A stretch of DNA of 64,000 nt from Mya arenaria (taxonomy: Eukaryota > Mollusca > Bivalvia > Myida > Myidae): positions 33,999,368-34,063,367 of the forward strand of contig NC_069136.1 of the NCBI RefSeq assembly GCF_026914265.1, written 5' to 3'. Of this stretch, positions 60,126 through 64,000 are shown piece by piece. How positions within the stretch are numbered: the first letter of the stretch is position 1; every line of letters starts with the position of its first letter. The notes under the pieces were generated by a model. That model was given only the letters and a program-made list of their open reading frames with translations. It was not told where the DNA came from and did no database searches. Made by a program: the position numbers and the translations under genes.

Positions 60126-60129
60126 ATCC

Positions 60130-62195
60130 GTTAGCATAATTTTTTCATCCATCCGTCCGTTTGTCAGTCTTACTGCATGTATATCTATTAGGGGTGGCAA
60201 CGAGTAGTAAAATTGCTACTCGAGTACTCGAACAATCTTTCGATCGAGTACTCGGGTCGAAAATTACTCGGAAAAAATGAATTTGTTTTTGGGAAAGACA
60301 AGATCGTGTATAGATGTACCGTTCATGGCGTATATTATGCGTTGGTCGTATTGTTGGTCATTTCAATCGTTAAATTAGACTTTCATTATTTACCTTAACA
60401 GAAAATTAAATAAAAGGAAAACAAATGCTGTTTCATGCTTTTAATTTTGTCTTTTTCATTTCACTTTTAAATTGATGATTTTACATATAAGTGTGCACTG
60501 AAATTAGCAACAATATAGCTTGAAAGTTTAACCCGGATTTTATTCGAGCGTCTAGAAAGTCGGGATTTATAATGAACATCAATCAGAATTACAATGAACG
60601 AAAATCAATAGCATACATAAAGAACGAAATACTTCGTACTGTATTATTGTTGTTTACCTCATTAATATTCATAATTCTTCATTTAAGATATCAACCAATC
60701 AATTGTGATAATCATTGCAAAAATAGTTAAAATACGCCCATTAAGAAATCAATGCTCGTAACGGTCGCTACTCGTTCGCTCGTTAGCGTCCATGGTTTGG
60801 TGAAAGGCCTCTAATCGGTAAACAATAGAATTGTGTAGGTGAAAGTTCCGCTTCAAAACTTCGCTAATTGACATCAGTGCTAATTGGAAATAGGGGCTCT
60901 TTACTGACAGTTTGCAACCATCAACTAATTTATTAGGGTCAATTGTGTACACAGCGGGGATTAGAGGGACCGTAAATTGTCCTCTTGGCAACTAACCAGA
61001 TCTGTTACTTCGTCTGTACATCGTGATTTATGTAATTTTTATATATTTTTTCTCGAGTACTCGGACGTTCGATCGAATACTCGGGTACTCGTTGCCATCC
61101 CTTATATCGATACGCCCATCTGTTTGGCTTGCTGTGTGCCCACATATTCGTCCTTCTGTCTCGTTTGCTGCGTGTATATCTATCGGTCCGTACCTTTGTA
61201 TGGTTTGCTGCGTGTCTATAACTCCGAACGTTCATCTGTCCGACTTGGTGTGAGCTTATATATCCGTCCGTCCGTTTGTTTTTCTGGCATGATGTGTGCC
61301 TATCTGTCCGTACGTGGGTCTGTCTGGCTTGCTGCGTGCCTTCTTCTCCGTCCGTCTGTTTTCTGGCTTGCTGCGTACCTATATTCCATCAGTCCGTCAG
61401 TCTGGCTTGATGTGTGCCGACCTATCCGTCCGTCTCTCTGTCTGGTTTGCTGCGTGCCTATAGATCAGTTAGTCCGTCTGTCTGGCTTGCTGCGTGTGTA
61501 TATATCCGTTCGTCTGTCTGTATGGCTTGCTGCGTGCCTATATATCCGTTCGTCTGTCTGTCTGGCTTGCTGTGTGCCTCCCTATCCGTCCGTCTCTCAG
61601 TCTGGTTTGCAGCGTGCCTATATATCAGTTAGTCCGTCTGTCTGGCTTGCTGCGTGCCTATAGATCAGTTAGTCCGTCTGTCTGGCTTGCTGCGTGCCTA
61701 TATATCCGTTCGTCCGTCTGTATGGCTTGCTGCGTGCCTATATATCCGTTCGTCCGTCTGTATGGCTTGCTGCGTGCCTATATATCCGTCAGTACGTCTG
61801 GCTTGATGTGTGCCTACCAATCCGTCCGTCTCTCAGTCTGGCTTGCTGCGTACCTATATTCCACCCCTCCGTCTGTCTGGCTTGCTGCCTGCCTATATAT
61901 CCGTCCGTACGTCTGTCTGGCTTCCTGCGTGTCTTTATATCTGTCCGTCCGTCCGTCTGGCTTGATGTGTGCCTACCTATCCGTCCGTCTCTTTGTCTGG
62001 CCTGCTGCGTGCCTACTTATCCGTCCGTCAGTCTGTCTGGCTTGATGTGTGCCTATATATTCGTCCGTCTGTCTGTCTGGCTTGATGTGTGCCAACCTGT
62101 CCGTCCGTCTGTCTGTCTGGCTGGATGTGAGCCTACATGTCCGTACGTACGTCTGTCTGGCTTGCTGCGTGCCTACTTATCCGTCCGTCTGTTTA
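60130..62195. repeat. 40-bp minisatellite, split by a hAT insertion
   Basis: About 27 units of about 40 bases (GGCTTGCTGCGTGCCTATAT, ATCCGTTCGTCTGTCTGTCT) lie at 61110-62195. Units resuming the same text lie at 60140-60187 (ATCCGTCCGTTTGTCAGTCT), left of the hAT element at 60188-61102. The family is the same as at 9163-10283, but the period is four bases longer because of an extra TATA-type tetramer. Confidence 0.92.
60188..61102. mobile_element. Non-autonomous hAT element inside the 40-bp array
   Basis: Inverted ends are AGGGGTGGCAACGAGTA (left) and AGGGATGGCAACGAGTA (right, read inwards), followed on both sides by CGAGTACTCG and TTCGATCGA words. The flanks TATATCTA (60180-60187) and TATATCGA (61103-61110) agree at seven of eight bases and are probably the target duplication; two extra bases (TT) lie before the left terminus. 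The 915-bp interior has no transposase frame. Confidence 0.85.
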
Positions 62196-62434
62196 AGTGT
62201 TCAACTGTCCGTCAGCATATAGTTTCTCATGACTGCAAATATTCTACAGTAATACTAACATACTAACACAATTTACTTCTGACTGTGAGCTATAAACTGC
62301 CCAAGAAAACAAAAAAATATTGGTATTCCATTTTAATCAAGCGAATTTAAGACGTCTACGGAACAACATCGTATCGTATTCTATATTTCAACCAATCTTA
62401 AAGCCCTAAACTTAGATATAGTCGAACACACACA
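62196..62434. other. Short spacer
   Basis: Nothing is recognised between the array and repeat R1 copy 3. Confidence 0.5.
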
Positions 62435-62615
62435 CTTATCTCTGAAATGAAGTTTGCTTTGATTTTTTTGCAAATAATCTTCAATCAAATGATAAGACAA
62501 ATATGTACATGGACATGAATGCACCTTATTGATTGCGATCTGTAAGTGGTTTAAAACGAGTTCACACCTAAGCCATTATATGGACACCCTTTCCTTTCCT
62601 ACCTGTCCACACAAT
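62435..62615 (-). repeat. Dispersed repeat family R1, copy 3 (inverted)
   Basis: The reverse complement matches 13610-13790: TTTAAACCACTTA, AAGGTGCATTCATGTCCAT, CATATTTGTCTTA and CTTCATTTCAGAGATAAG. In this orientation the CCGT/GGAC array lies on the same side of R1 as at 42.9 kb. Confidence 0.8.
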
Positions 62616-63315
62616 ATTATAGCTTTGTGTTTATACCCGGAACAGAAACAGTCCATATTCAAATGTCGACAACTTTTGTGTGTATCGAAATAATATTCAT
62701 GTCTTTCTATTTAAATTAAAAACAACAACAAAAAGAGTAGATGGATTGGTGTAGTTTACATAAGTCTGTTTGCTTTGATTAATGCTGTTATTGAAAAAAA
62801 ATGTTAATGTTGTTTTATTGTTTCTTTGTGCTGCGATTTAAAAAAAAAGTGTCAATGGTGGTTTTGTTGATGGTGTGGTAGTGGTGGTGGTGCTGCTGCA
62901 GATAATGATGTTGATTATAAACGATGATTATGCCGCTACTGACATTTAATTATTTTAGTATCAAAGGGTTTGGTGGGTAAAGAAAGAATATGTAAAACAC
63001 AAAAAATGTAATAGAAATAAACGTGCTAAATATAGATACTTCATTACAATTAAATTATGTAGTGATCGACATCAAACGCATATTATATTTACCATATACA
63101 TAAGCCAACAAAAAATACCTTGTTTCCACTAACATCTTCAAAAAAATACGGAGGATACGAATGCATAACTTATTCTTATTTTTTTAAAAGCGGTATTCTG
63201 TACAAGACCGACCTGCATAAGGGTATATCACTTTTGTAAGTAATATTAAAATATGAAATGGTCAAAGTTTTTATGTTCTTTAAAAACATGCACAATATAA
63301 AGGAAATTACGAAAA
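62616..63315. other. AT-rich spacer
   Basis: It has only a GGTGGT/GCTGCT-type triplet run at 62860-62905; no gene. Confidence 0.55.
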
Positions 63316-63320
63316 AAAAC

Positions 63321-63500
63321 TCACACCACAATCACAATCGCAAACACCACCGACGACAGCACCACAAACATCACCAGCACAACTAACACCACCATCACCA
63401 TCACCATCTTCATCATCATCCTCGTCAAAAATAACACCAGCACCACCAACACAACCACCACCATCACCACCACAATCATTATCATCAGCAACAGCAGTAG

Positions 63501-63550
<50 letters not shown>

Positions 63551-63720
63551 CCACCACCACCACCACCACCACCACCACCACCACCTCCACGACCACCACA
63601 ACCATCACCATCACAAACATTATCACCATACGCATCAGTAAAAGTTGCGGGAGCATGTTCATCTTTAGTAGCAGCAGCAGAAGCAGCAGCACCACCACTA
63701 CAATCACTTCTACCGACACC
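63321..63720. repeat. CAT/CCA/CAG compound microsatellite
   Basis: 400 bases of triplet repeats include about 14 CAT followed by about 14 CCA triplets (63500-63590). The long Val/Met or Gly/Asp frames on the - strand are artefacts of the triplet period. It opens copy E of the B-box flank block. Confidence 0.95.
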
Positions 63721-63779
63721 TCTTTGTTGGATGTTTCTTTTTTTATTCAAACATTTACCTTTTTACTTATGTTTATGAC

Positions 63780-64000
63780 GTACATTTGCTTTGACGTTTC
63801 GACTATGACAAAAGTCATTTCGACATTGGCCCTTAAGCTATGACCTTTCGACGATACGATTCTACAACTGTTTTCTTTATCAATTCCACTGTATTTAATG
63901 ACACCTTATTGAGAAGCAACTTTCTTTAATTGCAACACAATTCAAATAACATTTAAATATTTTTATTTAAATAACTTAAATACTAATCAAGGCAAATAAT
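63780..64000 (-). repeat. B-box-gene 3' flank, copy E (cut by window end)
   Basis: Two to three 28-bp-type units (CTATGAC-TTTCGAC) are followed by ACGATTCTACAACTGTTTTC, TTTATCAATTCCACTG, TTGAGAAGCAACTT, AATTCAAATAACATTTAAAT and ACTAATCAAGGCAA, in the same order as copies A-C. The rest would lie to the right of the window. Confidence 0.75.

Noticed and set aside
60213-60991. Short frames inside the hAT element
   Set aside because: No similarity to hAT transposase (no BED zinc finger or hAT dimerisation motif); the element is non-autonomous.
58741-62200. Missing NAD-binding first exon of the dehydrogenase-like gene
   Set aside because: No Gly-rich Rossmann text was found on the - strand; absence or loss is likelier than oversight, but a search would be decisive.
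63307-63750. Gly/Asp-rich and Val/Met-rich frames on the - strand
   Set aside because: Pure triplet microsatellite read in different frames.

Overview
This is eukaryotic, AT-rich DNA: genes are split by introns, microsatellites and minisatellites are abundant, and there are DNA transposons and tRNA-derived SINEs. The content (RING-less B-box/coiled-coil/propeller proteins in duplicated copies, long minisatellites inside dispersed repeats, and a repeat rich in GACCTTGACCTTTG) suggests a mollusc, most likely a bivalve. That assignment is inference from gene and repeat style, because no species-diagnostic gene is present.

Layout. 0-6.4 kb: possible last exons of a gene entering from the left, then a well-supported intracellular trypsin-like protease gene on the + strand (3909-6375; His, Asp and Ser all visible). 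9.1-13.8 kb: a 36-bp CCGT-rich minisatellite, a 25-bp minisatellite and dispersed repeats. 14.8-15.6 kb: a non-autonomous hAT element with a perfect 8-bp target duplication. 21.0-22.0 kb: a broken hairy/enhancer-of-split (bHLH-Orange) gene. 22.6-27.3 kb: a 4.8-kb array of a 28-bp unit. 28.7-30.4 kb: an intact B-box/coiled-coil/beta-propeller gene on the - strand. 31.2-39.0 kb: a nearly intact two-gene PIF/Harbinger transposon. 40-42 kb and 46-47 kb: more copies of the flank that lies 3' of the B-box gene. 47.8-49.5 kb: a second, frame-broken copy of the B-box gene. 44.8-46.2 kb (+) and 54.9-58.7 kb (-): two decayed copies of one inositol-dehydrogenase-like (Gfo/Idh/MocA) gene in opposite orientation, on either side of that second B-box copy. 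50.9-54.6 kb: a 3.7-kb 25-bp array. 60.1-62.2 kb: a 40-bp array split by a second hAT element. 63.3-64.0 kb: a fifth copy of the B-box-gene 3' flank, suggesting that another gene copy may lie just beyond the right edge.

The dominant theme is segmental duplication. The B-box gene with its 3' flank, the 28-bp minisatellite and a CAT/CCA microsatellite behave as one repeated block, present in five more or less complete copies. Comparing the copies dates losses (gene missing from copy A, frame broken in copy D) and exposes one clean insertion (copy C). No prokaryote-like system, CRISPR or toxin locus was seen. Exon boundaries were placed by eye from GT/AG (or GC/AG) sites and codon phase and have no transcript support.
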